DNA of 18,965 nucleotides from CAZOEL01 sp964578835 (GCA_964578835.1 CAZOEL010000108.1:1-18965); one strand, 5' to 3'; shown: positions 7,060 through 14,970, counted from the stretch's first letter. The notes: a model not told the origin generated them from the letters alone. Numbers and translations are program-made.

Positions 7060-8727
7060 ATGCAGGCTCGCGCAGATCGATTCGGAGAATTCCTCGTGAT
7101 GAAAGAGATGATCAACCGCGAGGATCTTGCAAGGCTACTTTCGATCCAAAAGGCGGTCGCGGAGAAGATCGGACAGCTCGCGGTCCGGGAGGGAATGGTT
7201 TCGGAAGCCGACTGCCTGCGCGCGTTGTCGGAGTTCACCGGGATTCCTCTTCATACGGGTAACGGGAATCTGACGAGCGCCGACTTCGCTCGCATGGTTC
7301 CGGAGAAAATGGCGCGCCTGGCCGGGGTTGTCCCGGTGCAGCGCGATGAGGGCGGAGCTCTTCTGCTAGCCTGTAACGGACCGGTTCCCAAAGGACTTTT
7401 ACAGAACATTTCCCGAGTCGCCAGATGCCGTGTGAAGCTTGTGCTGGTATCTGAGAAGCAGCTGAAGAAACTGCGCCAGACGACCTATGTTCGTGATTTC
7501 GACACTCGCATCGACTTCGGATCCAAGCAGGCGGACGCAGACTCTTTGAGCCTCGTGATCGAGTTGCTCGAAAAGCTCCTGGTTCGCGCGGTCAGCGCCG
7601 GGAACGTATCGGATATTCACTTCGAGCCCGGCGCCGACGAACTGCTGATCCGATTTCGAGAGGACGGAATGCTGAGGCGGGTCGAATCGCTTCCCCTCTC
7701 CATGGCGCCCAAGGTTGTCTCCAGAATCAAAGTGCTTGCCGGTCTCGACATCGCCGAACGTAGAGCGCCGCAGGACGGGGCTTTCTCTTTTCGACCATCA
7801 AGGCTCGACGTGCAGATAGACGCCGTGAACCTGCGCGTTTCCATCCTCCCGGTCGTCTATGGAGAAAAAGCGGTGCTCAGACTGCTGCCGCCCCACGACG
7901 AAGCTTTGCCGCTCGACGCCATCGGAATGAGCGCCGGGATGCTGGAAGTGTTTGAAAAACAGCTCTTTTCTCCCCACGGCCTCATTCTGGTGACCGGTCC
8001 GACGGGATCGGGCAAGTCCACTACCCTCTATGGCTGTCTGCAGTTGCTGAGAAGCGAGACCAGCAACATCACAACTCTGGAGGACCCCGTAGAATTGACC
8101 GTGCGGGGAATCAACCAGACCCAGATCGAGGGCGGAGAGAAGATATCGTTTGCTTCGGCGCTCCGGGCGATCCTTCGCCAGGACCCGGACATCATCATGG
8201 TGGGAGAGATCCGGGACGGGGACACTCTTCAAGTGTCGCTACGGGCGGCCATCACCGGACACATGGTGCTTTCCACGCTCCACACCAACGATGCTCCGAG
8301 CGCCTTCACCCGGCTTGCGGACATGGGCGGGGAGCCGTTCCTGTTGGCGGCTTCGATGCGGGCCATCCTGGCGCAGCGCCTGGTGCGCCTCTCGTGTCCC
8401 TATTGTAAGAGGCCGCAACCCGTGACCGTGGGCGAGCTCTCGATGATGGGGATGGACGGCGAGGAGGAAGGGAGCTTCTTCGTTCAACGGGGCGAAGGTT
8501 GTGAATACTGCCGCAAGAAGGGCTATCTCGGACGCATGGGCATCTTCGAAATCCTGGAGGTGGATGACAATCTGCGGTCAAAGGTCGTACGCCGATGCGA
8601 GATTCAGGAAATTGTTCAGACGGCGCGCCGCAGCAATAAATACCGGTCGCTCATGGATGACGGCGTTGAAAAGGTGAAGCAGGGACTGACCACGCCCGAG
8701 GAAATCCGCAGGGTCACCATGATCTGA
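7060..8727 (+). CDS. gspE: GspE/PilB-type assembly ATPase
   Basis: A 555-residue hexameric ATPase that drives pilus or pseudopilus polymerisation. The N-terminal GspE_N/MshEN-like region (FGEFLVMKEMINREDLARLL ... GIPL) covers about 1-130. The core has SDIHFEPG and then Walker A GPTGSGKST at 313-321 (Lys319). An Asp/Glu box (TTLEDPVEL) and Walker B DIIMVGEIRDGD from 377 follow, then a His box (GHMVLSTLHTND). A zinc-binding tetracysteine, C446-x2-C449 and C481-x2-C484, is intact. The zinc module separates GspE/PilB from PilT. ATG 7060 follows the pilT stop with no gap. The length is typical for the family. Whether it serves secretion or piliation cannot be decided from this gene alone. Confidence 0.95.
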   Translation: MQARADRFGEFLVMKEMINREDLARLLSIQKAVAEKIGQLAVREGMVSEADCLRALSEFTGIPLHTGNGNLTSADFARMVPEKMARLAGVVPVQRDEGGALLLACNGPVPKGLLQNISRVARCRVKLVLVSEKQLKKLRQTTYVRDFDTRIDFGSKQADADSLSLVIELLEKLLVRAVSAGNVSDIHFEPGADELLIRFREDGMLRRVESLPLSMAPKVVSRIKVLAGLDIAERRAPQDGAFSFRPSRLDVQIDAVNLRVSILPVVYGEKAVLRLLPPHDEALPLDAIGMSAGMLEVFEKQLFSPHGLILVTGPTGSGKSTTLYGCLQLLRSETSNITTLEDPVELTVRGINQTQIEGGEKISFASALRAILRQDPDIIMVGEIRDGDTLQVSLRAAITGHMVLSTLHTNDAPSAFTRLADMGGEPFLLAASMRAILAQRLVRLSCPYCKRPQPVTVGELSMMGMDGEEEGSFFVQRGEGCEYCRKKGYLGRMGIFEILEVDDNLRSKVVRRCEIQEIVQTARRSNKYRSLMDDGVEKVKQGLTTPEEIRRVTMI

Positions 8728-8786
8728 GGTGCGGGCCGGTTGCGCGGAATGTCATTTAGTCTCTTTCAAACTGGCGAGCTTCTGAT

Positions 8787-9986
8787 ATGCCCTTTTACAG
8801 ATGTAGAGGCGTCGATCGGGACGGAAATGCTGTGCGCCTGAGCATCGCGGCCGACTCGGAAGATACGGTGGTTGCCGATATGCGCGCCCGCGGAATTACG
8901 GTTGTCTCGGTTTCCGAAACCGCGGGAGGCGGAGGCGCTTTCTTCGGTCGACTGCTTCCCGTGCGCGGCAAGGAAGTTGTGTTGTTCTTTCGGATGCTGT
9001 CATCTCTCATCGCTTCCGAGATCACCATTTCGGAGGCGATCCTGATCCTCGAGGATCAAACCGAGAATCGAGCGATGAAAGCGGTCCTGACGGACATACG
9101 CAAGCGGATCGAAGGCGGGGCGCCCTTGAGCGACGCCATGGCGGAGCACCCGCGCGTTTTTCCTCCGATGGTGGTGAATATGATTCGGGCCGGGGAACTG
9201 GGCGGCATTCTCGATGTCGTTCTGGTCCGCATATCCGACTATCTGGAAAGAAGAGCGGCCCTTCGCTCCAAAACCATGATAGCCATGATGTACCCGATGG
9301 TCGTTTTGGTGGTGGCCCTGGTCGTGGTGATCTTTCTCGTGGTGTTCGTCATTCCGAAGTTCGCCGTTCTGCTGCGAGGCCGTAAGCTTCCGGCCAACAC
9401 GCAATTCCTGCTCGACGCCGCGGATTTTCTCAAGACGAACGGAATGGAGATCTCTCTTGCGGTTGCAGGTGTGGTGGGGTTTTTCTTTCTGCTCTTCACC
9501 CTGCCTCAGGTGCGGCTTCTGATCGACGGATTCCGGATGAAGATCCCGTTGATCGGTCCGATCTTCCGCTATAGCGCGATTGTTCAATTCGCCAGGACTT
9601 TCAGCGCCTTGCTGGAAAGCCGCATCCCTCTCGTGGAGGCGTTGCGGGCGACCAATTCCACTATCTTCAACAGCGCGGTCAATCGGCTGCTGGAAAAGAT
9701 GGTGGATCGCGTGCTCGCAGGACAGCCCCTTTCCGCCGCTCTGGAGGAAGACGCGACGTTCACCCCGATGGTCAGGGCCATGGCCAGAATCGGCGAGCAC
9801 TCGGGCTTGATGGATGAAGCCATGGGAACGGTGGCCGAGCTCCACGACAAGATGCTCGAAGAAAAGATTGCCCGTATGAGCTCCATGATAGAGCCGGTTC
9901 TCATCATAACGCTGGGCGGCATCGTAGGGTTCGTGGCCTGGGGCCTGATCGCCGGGATGCTCGCCATGTACACAGCCGCAAAATAG
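8787..9986 (+). CDS. gspF: GspF/PilC inner-membrane platform protein
   Basis: A 399-residue polytopic protein with the two repeated GspF cytoplasmic domains. The first has FFRMLSSLIASEITISEAILIL and IRAGELGGILDVVL. The second has FARTFSALLESRIPLVEAL and ARIGEHSGLMDEAM. Membrane segments are at about 166-192 (MIAMMYPMVVLVVALVVVIFL...), 218-238, and near the C-terminus (EPVLIITLGGIVGFVAWGL). It is the rotor or platform on which the ATPases act to extract or insert pilin subunits. The start at ATG 8787, 59 nt after gspE, has only a weak ribosome binding site, but the following sequence (PFYRCRGVDRDG) is the normal GspF N-terminus. Same operon as the two ATPases. Confidence 0.95.
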   Translation: MPFYRCRGVDRDGNAVRLSIAADSEDTVVADMRARGITVVSVSETAGGGGAFFGRLLPVRGKEVVLFFRMLSSLIASEITISEAILILEDQTENRAMKAVLTDIRKRIEGGAPLSDAMAEHPRVFPPMVVNMIRAGELGGILDVVLVRISDYLERRAALRSKTMIAMMYPMVVLVVALVVVIFLVVFVIPKFAVLLRGRKLPANTQFLLDAADFLKTNGMEISLAVAGVVGFFFLLFTLPQVRLLIDGFRMKIPLIGPIFRYSAIVQFARTFSALLESRIPLVEALRATNSTIFNSAVNRLLEKMVDRVLAGQPLSAALEEDATFTPMVRAMARIGEHSGLMDEAMGTVAELHDKMLEEKIARMSSMIEPVLIITLGGIVGFVAWGLIAGMLAMYTAAK

Positions 9987-10010
9987 CGCGGCTCGAGAAA
10001 AGAGGAGACG

Positions 10011-10919
10011 ATGCTGAAAGAGCTTTCAATGCTGTTGGCGATTGTGCTTTTTTTGTGGGGATGCGGTGCGGCCAATCCTGACGAGGTCGTCCGATTCAAG
10101 GGTGGAAACCTTACCGTTCAGGATCTGACGGAGCACGCAAAGAAGCTTTCCACCAGGAAAGAGTATTCCGGAAAGCCCGACGCTCTGACCGATCAGGCCG
10201 TTCTGGATCATGCCGTCAACATGGAGATGCTCATAGCCGAAGGGCTCGAGCGTAACCTGCACCTCGATCCGCGGATCCGGCAGGAGATCCATTCGTTCAT
10301 GTCGGATCTCTTCCTCAAGATCTTGAATGAGGATCTCGTGCCGAAGATTCGCCCGGAAGACATCGGTGAAGAGGAAATTCGAGCTCACTATGAGCGATTC
10401 CTCGATTCGTCCTACAAGACTCCGGATAAATACTCCGTGTCGTGGCTGAGAAGCGAGAATCGGGAGCAGATCGAGAGTATCGCGGCTGCTCTTGCAGAGG
10501 GCGGAGTCGCCTTCGAGTCGGTTGCCGGGACGCCCGATGTGCAAGCCGGCGCCCATGCCTCGTTGTCGCTTTCCGAATACCCGAAAGAGCTGCGAAACGC
10601 TATCCCGTCTCTCTCGCCAGGCAAGAGCAGCGTTCCGGTGCAGAGCGGAAAGGCGTGGTGGATTTTGAGATTGGACGCCATCGAGCCCGGTCAGCCGATG
10701 GATTTTGAAAAGAGAAAGCCCTACATCCGAAACGACGTGCTCTACGCCAAATATAGAGAAGCATGGCAGGCCGCTTATGAGTCGCTGAGGCGGGAGCACG
10801 GAGTCGAGATTTCCGAGCAGGGCATGAAGAAATTCAGAGAAAACTTCGCAGCCAATGCCCAAAAGCGCAGTCAGTCGAGCGAAAGCGCGTCGGCGGGCTG
10901 CGGGTTTGGACAGAATTAG
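10011..10919 (+). CDS. SurA/PpiC-like periplasmic lipoprotein (peptidyl-prolyl isomerase family)
   Basis: A 302-residue exported protein. The signal peptide ends in a lipobox (LWGC, Cys18), so it should be a periplasm-facing lipoprotein. The architecture follows SurA/PrsA: an alpha-helical chaperone region at about 30-135 (VVRFKGGNLTVQDLTEHAKK ... EEEIRAHYERFLDSSY), then a region resembling a parvulin domain (YSVSWLRSE ... LSPGKSSVPVQSGKAWWILRLDAIEPG), then a C-terminal helix. The rotamase part is short and divergent, so chaperone activity may matter more than isomerase activity. The gene follows gspF by 24 nt with a GAGGAGA ribosome binding site. EpsD/PrsA-type isomerases accompany exopolysaccharide and secretion loci; here it could help fold the secretin or exported pilins. 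That role is inferred. Confidence 0.75.
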   Translation: MLKELSMLLAIVLFLWGCGAANPDEVVRFKGGNLTVQDLTEHAKKLSTRKEYSGKPDALTDQAVLDHAVNMEMLIAEGLERNLHLDPRIRQEIHSFMSDLFLKILNEDLVPKIRPEDIGEEEIRAHYERFLDSSYKTPDKYSVSWLRSENREQIESIAAALAEGGVAFESVAGTPDVQAGAHASLSLSEYPKELRNAIPSLSPGKSSVPVQSGKAWWILRLDAIEPGQPMDFEKRKPYIRNDVLYAKYREAWQAAYESLRREHGVEISEQGMKKFRENFAANAQKRSQSSESASAGCGFGQN

Positions 10920-10930
10920 TGGAGCCCGGC

Positions 10931-11032
10931 ATGAATATTAAAAGAATCATTACATGCGCGCTGCTCGCCTCTGTCCGGAAGCGCATCCTCAAAGGGCGCG
11001 AGAAGCGAGATCCGGCAGGGAATGACAAATGA
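10931..11032 (+). CDS. Possible 33-residue peptide, or remnant of a deleted exported protein
   Basis: ATG 10931 is preceded by GGAG with a 6-nt gap and opens MNIKRIITCALLASV, which looks like the start of a signal peptide. The sequence then switches to a very basic stretch (RKRILKGREKRD) and stops at 11030-11032. No mature domain follows. It may be the 5' scrap of an exported gene left by deletion between the lipoprotein and the next gene, or a chance frame. It is the only recognisable coding signal in the 182-base gap. Confidence 0.25.
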   Translation: MNIKRIITCALLASVRKRILKGREKRDPAGNDK

Positions 11033-11101
11033 TGCGGAAGGAACGATGAGCGCTGCTCCGGCGCATCCTTGTCTCTTCCTTTTGCTCGTTGAAAGGCGGC
11101 G

Positions 11102-11482
11102 ATGGTAGATCTGGTCAGGAAGCTCCTTATTTCGGCGGTTACGCTCGGAGTGATAGCGGGAAACGCCGATGAAGCTCAGAAGCTCTTCGATGATGCGGTC
11201 GTCTTCACTCAGCAGGTCGCAACCGCCGGCGACATGAGGACCATCGGCTATATGCTGGACTACGCCCTTCTGAAAACGGGCCGCTATCCCAAATCCGATG
11301 CGTTCGATGAATGGCTGCGGCTCAACCTGCGGGAAACGACCGGCCGTAACCTTCTACTGGACCATTGGGGAAGGCCCTACGTCTACGAGACGTCTCCGGA
11401 CAGAAAACGGTTCGTGCTTCTCAGCATCGGGGCGGACGGCGTCAACGGAACGGCCGACGATCTGCGCTACTCCGGTCCGTGA
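11102..11482 (+). CDS. Small GspG-like protein lacking a prepilin signal
   Basis: A 126-residue protein. The C-terminal half carries the hallmark GspG pattern: MRTIGYMLDYALLKTGRYP, then LLLDHWGRPYVYE, then FVLLSIGADGVNGTADDL. This matches the D-x-WG-x-P-Y and S-x-GADG-x-x-G-T-x-DD elements of major pseudopilins. The N-terminus (MVDLVRKLLISAVTLGVIAG) has a short hydrophobic stretch but no G-F-T-L-x-E prepilin peptidase site, and no upstream in-frame extension supplies one. It may be anchored by an uncleaved helix, exported by a normal signal, or be an N-terminally decayed pseudopilin. GAAAGGCGG lies upstream of ATG 11102. It lies downstream of the pilus cluster and shares its C-terminal motif with the large protein at the start of the window. 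Confidence 0.7.
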   Translation: MVDLVRKLLISAVTLGVIAGNADEAQKLFDDAVVFTQQVATAGDMRTIGYMLDYALLKTGRYPKSDAFDEWLRLNLRETTGRNLLLDHWGRPYVYETSPDRKRFVLLSIGADGVNGTADDLRYSGP

Positions 11483-11537
11483 TTCCCGCATCACATCACT
11501 TGGTTATTTGTGACGAAAGCATTGGGGAATTCTAGTA

Positions 11538-12059
11538 ATGAGAAGACGACTTCTTGTGGATCATCGGTTTCAGCTCGGTCATATCGCGCGCCTTCTGCTC
11601 CTATGGGTGATTGGAGGCGCCGCCATGTCAACGCTCCTGGCTCTAATCGTCATGACCGGGCTCGATCGTCGACTGACCCTCTGGCATGCGCATTCCGGAG
11701 CGTTCATGCTTGTCGGGGCGCTTGTCGTCGTCGTTCTCACCGGCATAATCTGGTCGCTGTTCTATACGCGCTCCATAGCGGGCCCCCTTCGGCGTATAAT
11801 CCGAATCCTCGATGCCATAGCCGCAGGAGAAGGGCTTGAAAATCCCCCGATTCGATTCAGGCGCGGAGATCGTTTCCAACAAATTGCCGGGAGTCTTGAT
11901 GGGTGTATAGCTCGCTTCGGCCGTCAGGAGCACGAGATCCAACGCTTGCATGAAGGAATTGACGTGGTGTTGAGTCTTTTGGAAAAGAAGAACGAAGCGG
12001 ATTCGAAAGAGGCCCGCCGCCTCCTGGAACGGCTCCGGTCCGGTGGACCCGATGCATAG
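11538..12059 (+). CDS. Two-helix membrane protein with HAMP-like domain
   Basis: A 173-residue protein. A basic N-terminus is followed by two membrane helices at about 17-40 (LLLLWVIGGAAMSTLLALIV) and 54-75 (GAFMLVGALVVVVLTGIIW). A HAMP-like linker comes next (TRSIAGPLRRIIRILDAIAAGE), and the tail is a coiled coil (RQEHEIQRLHEGIDVVLSLL). HAMP modules normally pass a signal to a kinase, cyclase or chemotaxis domain, and none follows here. The protein may relay to a separate partner, or act as a structural or regulatory membrane component of the pilus system. It is the last gene before a 689-base noncoding gap. The HAMP call rests on topology and the G-P-L-x-R-I-I pattern. Function unknown. Confidence 0.7.
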   Translation: MRRRLLVDHRFQLGHIARLLLLWVIGGAAMSTLLALIVMTGLDRRLTLWHAHSGAFMLVGALVVVVLTGIIWSLFYTRSIAGPLRRIIRILDAIAAGEGLENPPIRFRRGDRFQQIAGSLDGCIARFGRQEHEIQRLHEGIDVVLSLLEKKNEADSKEARRLLERLRSGGPDA

Positions 12060-12154
12060 GCCGGAGCAACTCCGTCTTGCGCCGGCTGATTGGTTTCATT
12101 CGTGAAGCATGGCGTTTGCCTGGATTCGAGGCGGGAGAACGCGGCAAAAACGTG

Positions 12155-12183
12155 TTGACACCCGAGCAGCCCTCACCTATATT
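12155..12183 (+). promoter_or_regulatory. Near-consensus sigma-70 promoter
   Basis: TTGACA at 12155-12160 is an exact -35 box, followed by a 17-nt spacer and TATATT at 12178-12183 as the -10 box. Transcription would begin near 12190. No convincing reading frame starts soon after, so this promoter drives either a noncoding RNA ending at the terminator 12514-12555 or a long leader for the TonB receptor gene. Confidence 0.7.
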
Positions 12184-12189
12184 GGCGCT

Positions 12190-12555
12190 GCCTAAATCAT
12201 CTATCAACAGAGCTTCCAAAGATGAATGCGTCCGGCAATATCTGTAGCGGCCGCTGCGCGGGCCGCCTGCTACTCGTCAATGCGTCACAGGGATGACGCG
12301 AAAAGAGGAGCTGGGATCTGTCGGCTTGCCGGTCATGGCGGGGTTTCCCTCGGATGGCTTCCGGCTGGAGGGCGTTAGGCGGCGCTGAGCGCCAGGCAGC
12401 GCGGTATAACGAATAGAATCGAGGCCAATCTTTCTTCTCGTGAGAGAAAAGGGGGCGCGTTCCGCTCCCTCGGGTTTGGCCTTGCAATTAAGCTTATAAG
12501 CAACGTGGTCATGAAGGCCGCCTTGAGCGACAATCGCTCCAGGCGGCCTTTTTTG
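12190..12555 (+). ncRNA. Candidate structured noncoding RNA or attenuated leader
   Basis: About 365 nt lie between a near-consensus promoter and a strong intrinsic terminator, with no credible gene inside. Local hairpins visible by eye: 12244-12273 (GTAG/CTAC outer pairing, CGGCC/GGCCG inner); 12282-12299 (GCGTCA/TGACGC); 12381-12393 (GGCGC-TGA-GCGCC); and AGGCCAA/TTGGCCT enclosing about 12431-12482 with an internal TTCTC-GTGA-GAGAA hairpin. I do not recognise tmRNA, RNase P RNA, SRP RNA, 6S RNA or a cobalamin riboswitch. The ends are inferred from the promoter and terminator only. Confidence 0.4.
12514..12555 (+). terminator. Strong rho-independent terminator
   Basis: The outer stem AAGGCCGCCT (12514-12523) pairs with AGGCGGCCTT (12541-12550). 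The inner stem GAGCGA (12525-12530) pairs with TCGCTC (12534-12539) around a CAA loop, and a T-run follows immediately. A 16-bp near-continuous stem with T-tract is a textbook terminator for + strand transcription. It lies about 190 nt before the TonB receptor start, so it either ends the upstream RNA or works as an attenuator for that operon. Confidence 0.88.
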
Positions 12556-12748
12556 TCTTGGAGGCGACCGGGCTCCGCCAAGAGATTACCGGCCGCCTCC
12601 TTTGAAGCAAAGCACCTCGAAGCGAGGAATGCCATCTTCCTTTTACCATCCGGAGCGTCTTGTCGGCAATCTTTTCGTTTCCCGGTCTTATTCGATGCGA
12701 GTGAGAGGAGTATAGACGCTCCACGTTTGAAAGGAGGAAGAATACAAC
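12556..12748 (+). promoter_or_regulatory. Leader region of the TonB receptor operon
   Basis: This stretch contains a TCTTGG/CCAAGA hairpin at about 12555-12585 and the tandem GAAGC hairpins. A possible weak promoter has TTATTC at about 12688 and TATAGA at about 12711, spaced 17 nt. A strong AAAGGAGGAAG ribosome binding site lies just before ATG 12749. No Fur box or known riboswitch is evident by eye. If the upstream terminator is fully active, the operon needs this or another promoter here. Confidence 0.35.
12600..12627. repeat. Two tandem mini-hairpins with identical GAAGC apices
   Basis: CTTTG-AAG-CAAAG (12600-12612) and CCTCG-AAG-CGAGG (12615-12627) are two 5-bp stems with the same AAG loop and the same closing G-C pair, separated by CA. 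They sit in the leader of the TonB receptor gene, downstream of the terminator. They could be protein-binding or mRNA-stability elements. No known motif is recognised. Confidence 0.5.
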
Positions 12749-14902
12749 ATGGGTAGAGCTTTTGTTCGCTTGATTTTAGCAGTCCTGCCGCTATTTTTGA
12801 CATCGCCGTTCGTTGTTCCGGAAAGTCAAGCCGCAGAAGGTGAGGTCCATGACATTGGACAGATAGAGGTGACCGCGGAAGGCAAAAGGGAGGAGGTTTA
12901 TTTATCGCCGACTTCTACCTCAATAGTTCTTGACGACTACCAGACGATCGATATTCCGCAAAACCTAGGGGATTATCTCAAGGATCTGATCATCTTCGAC
13001 TTTCGCGGTCAGAGCGATCTGGTTCCCGATAATGACAGCTTTCAGCTCAGGGGCTTCGACTCCAATCGCTTCGTATCAGCCATCGATGGATTGAACCTTC
13101 GCAAGACGGGCGGCCGCAAGTCTTCCAACATAGTCGATTACACCTACCTGCCTCCTTTCCTGATCGAAAGAATCGAGGTGCTGCCCGGTCCGCATTCCGC
13201 TCTCTTTCCCGCAAAAGCCATAGGCGGCGTAGCCAATTTCATAACGCGAGCGCCCCGAATTCACGAGAGCCTCAAGCCGGATGTCAGCGTGTCGACGAGC
13301 TATGCCTCCTATGAAACCCTCAACGAAAACATTTACGCTCAAGGCGGCGTGAACGCTCTGACCTATGATGTCGGCTACCAGAAATACGCCACGAACGGCT
13401 TCTTGCGCAACAGCGAGGCCGATATCGATACGGTATTCGGTCGACTTGGATTCGTGCTGCCCACGGGCGGCCATCTCGCCTTCAGCGCGTCTTATTCGGA
13501 TTCCGACCGCAATATTCCGGTCATAAACGATCCTTCGGACGCGGCCAGCCAATATGATGGCGATTTTCCCTTCGTCTCCAAGAAAACATCTGCGTTTCGG
13601 GACTGGCAGAACCCCAGCTGGGATGGAACCGCCATGTCCTACCGCTTCAACTACCGTCAGCCGACCCGCATCGGAAACCTTGCCGCTGACGCTTATTACA
13701 GCGAAGAGCAAAAAGACAGGAGGTACACCGACTGGGTAAACGCTAATAACCATGCTTTGGGGACCACGGTGGTGAGCATGGACACCAGGTTCTATCAGCA
13801 GGGCGTCAAGATTCTGGATGAAATCCGTCTTTCGGACAGGCATGCGACTACCATCGAAGGAGACATAGAGCAGTGCTTCGACGGGGACAACAACGATGGG
13901 AACAAAGACAAGCGGTTCGAGTTGTTCGGCGTAGGCCTGCAGCACCAGTGGAAGATTTTCGATCGGCTGACGCTCACTGGCGGAGCGCGGTATGAAGATG
14001 TCAGCATCTGGGTGGGGAACTTAACCGATGCGGGAGTTTTCTACATAACCGGCCAGCCCGAGTGGATAGAGCGGAATTGGAGCAATGTGCTGCCCAAATC
14101 GTTCCTCACCTATGAGTTGGACGATCTTGCCTCGCATCTCAGGGATACGTCTGTTTCCCTGGGGGTAAGCCGAATCTGGAGAGCCCCCGATTATCATGGA
14201 GACTACAATCCGCAAGGGCGTCCCTCCGGAGCCTGGCTAGATCCCGAGCATGGCGTGGGCATTGACGTGATTCTCTCGCGGAGACTGTTTGGCGATATCA
14301 ACCTCAAGCTGGACTATTCCTATTACAGCATTGAGGACTTTATCGCCACCAACAGCCAGTTCGCCAAGTTCACCCCGAGCCGGACCAATCCCGTGACTCC
14401 CGGCCTCGAGTACCTGGACTACAAAATCAATCTGGAGGAGATGGTCCGGCAAGGCCTCGAGCTCGAGTTGAGCGGACATCTCATGGAAAAGCTTTCTTTT
14501 TATGTCGGTTACGCCTTCCAGGAATTTGAAAGCCAGGGGGACGAGCTGGCGGGAAAAACCGAGGCGGACGACCGAGCGAAGAACCGCGTCAATGTGGGGC
14601 TGCGCTACAGCCTCTTCAAGAACACCTTGTTGCTCCTCGATTATCAGTATCAGGACAAACAGGTCATAGAACAGGCTGAAGAACTGGCAAACGATGTGTG
14701 GATCTTCAGGAAGGTTCCCATCGATGATTTTCAGCTCGTGGATTTTGGAATTCAACAGACCCTTTTTGAAGAAGCCGGACCGTTGAAGCATGGCGTCCTG
14801 CGTCTCTTCGTGAAGAATTTGTTCGATGTGAGCTTTGAGGACACCAACGGTTATCCCGGGACGGACAGAGTGTTCGGGTTCGGTCTGAGCTTCAAGATGT
14901 AG
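12749..14902 (+). CDS. TonB-dependent outer-membrane receptor
   Basis: A 717-residue protein starting after a strong AGGAGG site. The signal peptide is residues 1-28 (hydrophobic RLILAVLPLFLTSPFVV, probable cleavage after SQA). A TonB-box-like segment DIGQIEVTAEGKR follows. The plug domain (about 45-170) has FQLRGFDSNRFVSAIDGLNLRKTGG and ends ERIEVLPGPHSALFPAKAIGGVANFITR, the standard plug pattern. The remainder is a beta barrel with alternating aromatic strands, ending VFGFGLSFKM. The family imports scarce large or metal-bound substrates such as siderophores, haem, cobalamin and nickel chelates, using TonB-ExbBD energy. Substrate is not readable from sequence. Neighbours (exported tetrapyrrole-methylase-like protein, DUF4198 protein, permease) favour a metal or tetrapyrrole. 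No exbB, exbD or tonB gene is in the window. Confidence 0.93.
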   Translation: MGRAFVRLILAVLPLFLTSPFVVPESQAAEGEVHDIGQIEVTAEGKREEVYLSPTSTSIVLDDYQTIDIPQNLGDYLKDLIIFDFRGQSDLVPDNDSFQLRGFDSNRFVSAIDGLNLRKTGGRKSSNIVDYTYLPPFLIERIEVLPGPHSALFPAKAIGGVANFITRAPRIHESLKPDVSVSTSYASYETLNENIYAQGGVNALTYDVGYQKYATNGFLRNSEADIDTVFGRLGFVLPTGGHLAFSASYSDSDRNIPVINDPSDAASQYDGDFPFVSKKTSAFRDWQNPSWDGTAMSYRFNYRQPTRIGNLAADAYYSEEQKDRRYTDWVNANNHALGTTVVSMDTRFYQQGVKILDEIRLSDRHATTIEGDIEQCFDGDNNDGNKDKRFELFGVGLQHQWKIFDRLTLTGGARYEDVSIWVGNLTDAGVFYITGQPEWIERNWSNVLPKSFLTYELDDLASHLRDTSVSLGVSRIWRAPDYHGDYNPQGRPSGAWLDPEHGVGIDVILSRRLFGDINLKLDYSYYSIEDFIATNSQFAKFTPSRTNPVTPGLEYLDYKINLEEMVRQGLELELSGHLMEKLSFYVGYAFQEFESQGDELAGKTEADDRAKNRVNVGLRYSLFKNTLLLLDYQYQDKQVIEQAEELANDVWIFRKVPIDDFQLVDFGIQQTLFEEAGPLKHGVLRLFVKNLFDVSFEDTNGYPGTDRVFGFGLSFKM

Positions 14903-14970
14903 GAGATGAAGGAGAGCTGCTTCCGCACTGCGGGGGGAGCCCTTCTCAAAAGCAAAGGGAAGGAGACGGG

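Noticed and set aside
12222..12388. Two tiny overlapping frames (24 and 31 codons, ATGA overlap) inside the candidate RNA, possible leader peptides
   Set aside because: Weak ribosome binding sites, no motif, and both overlap predicted hairpins. The LLLV run is too short to argue for amino-acid attenuation.
12374..12394. GTTAGGC followed by a short palindrome, resembling an integron attC half-site
   Set aside because: No matching inverse core site at the proper distance and no cassette or integrase context.
12190..12555. tmRNA or RNase P RNA based on length and bracketing signals
   Set aside because: No tRNA-like ends or tag reading frame, and no conserved GGAAAGTCCGGGC-type RNase P segment.
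12190..12748. Cobalamin riboswitch ahead of the TonB receptor
   Set aside because: Expected from context, but I could not find the B12-box pattern (GCCACTG and the AGxCxGGxxACCxGCC region) on either strand by eye.
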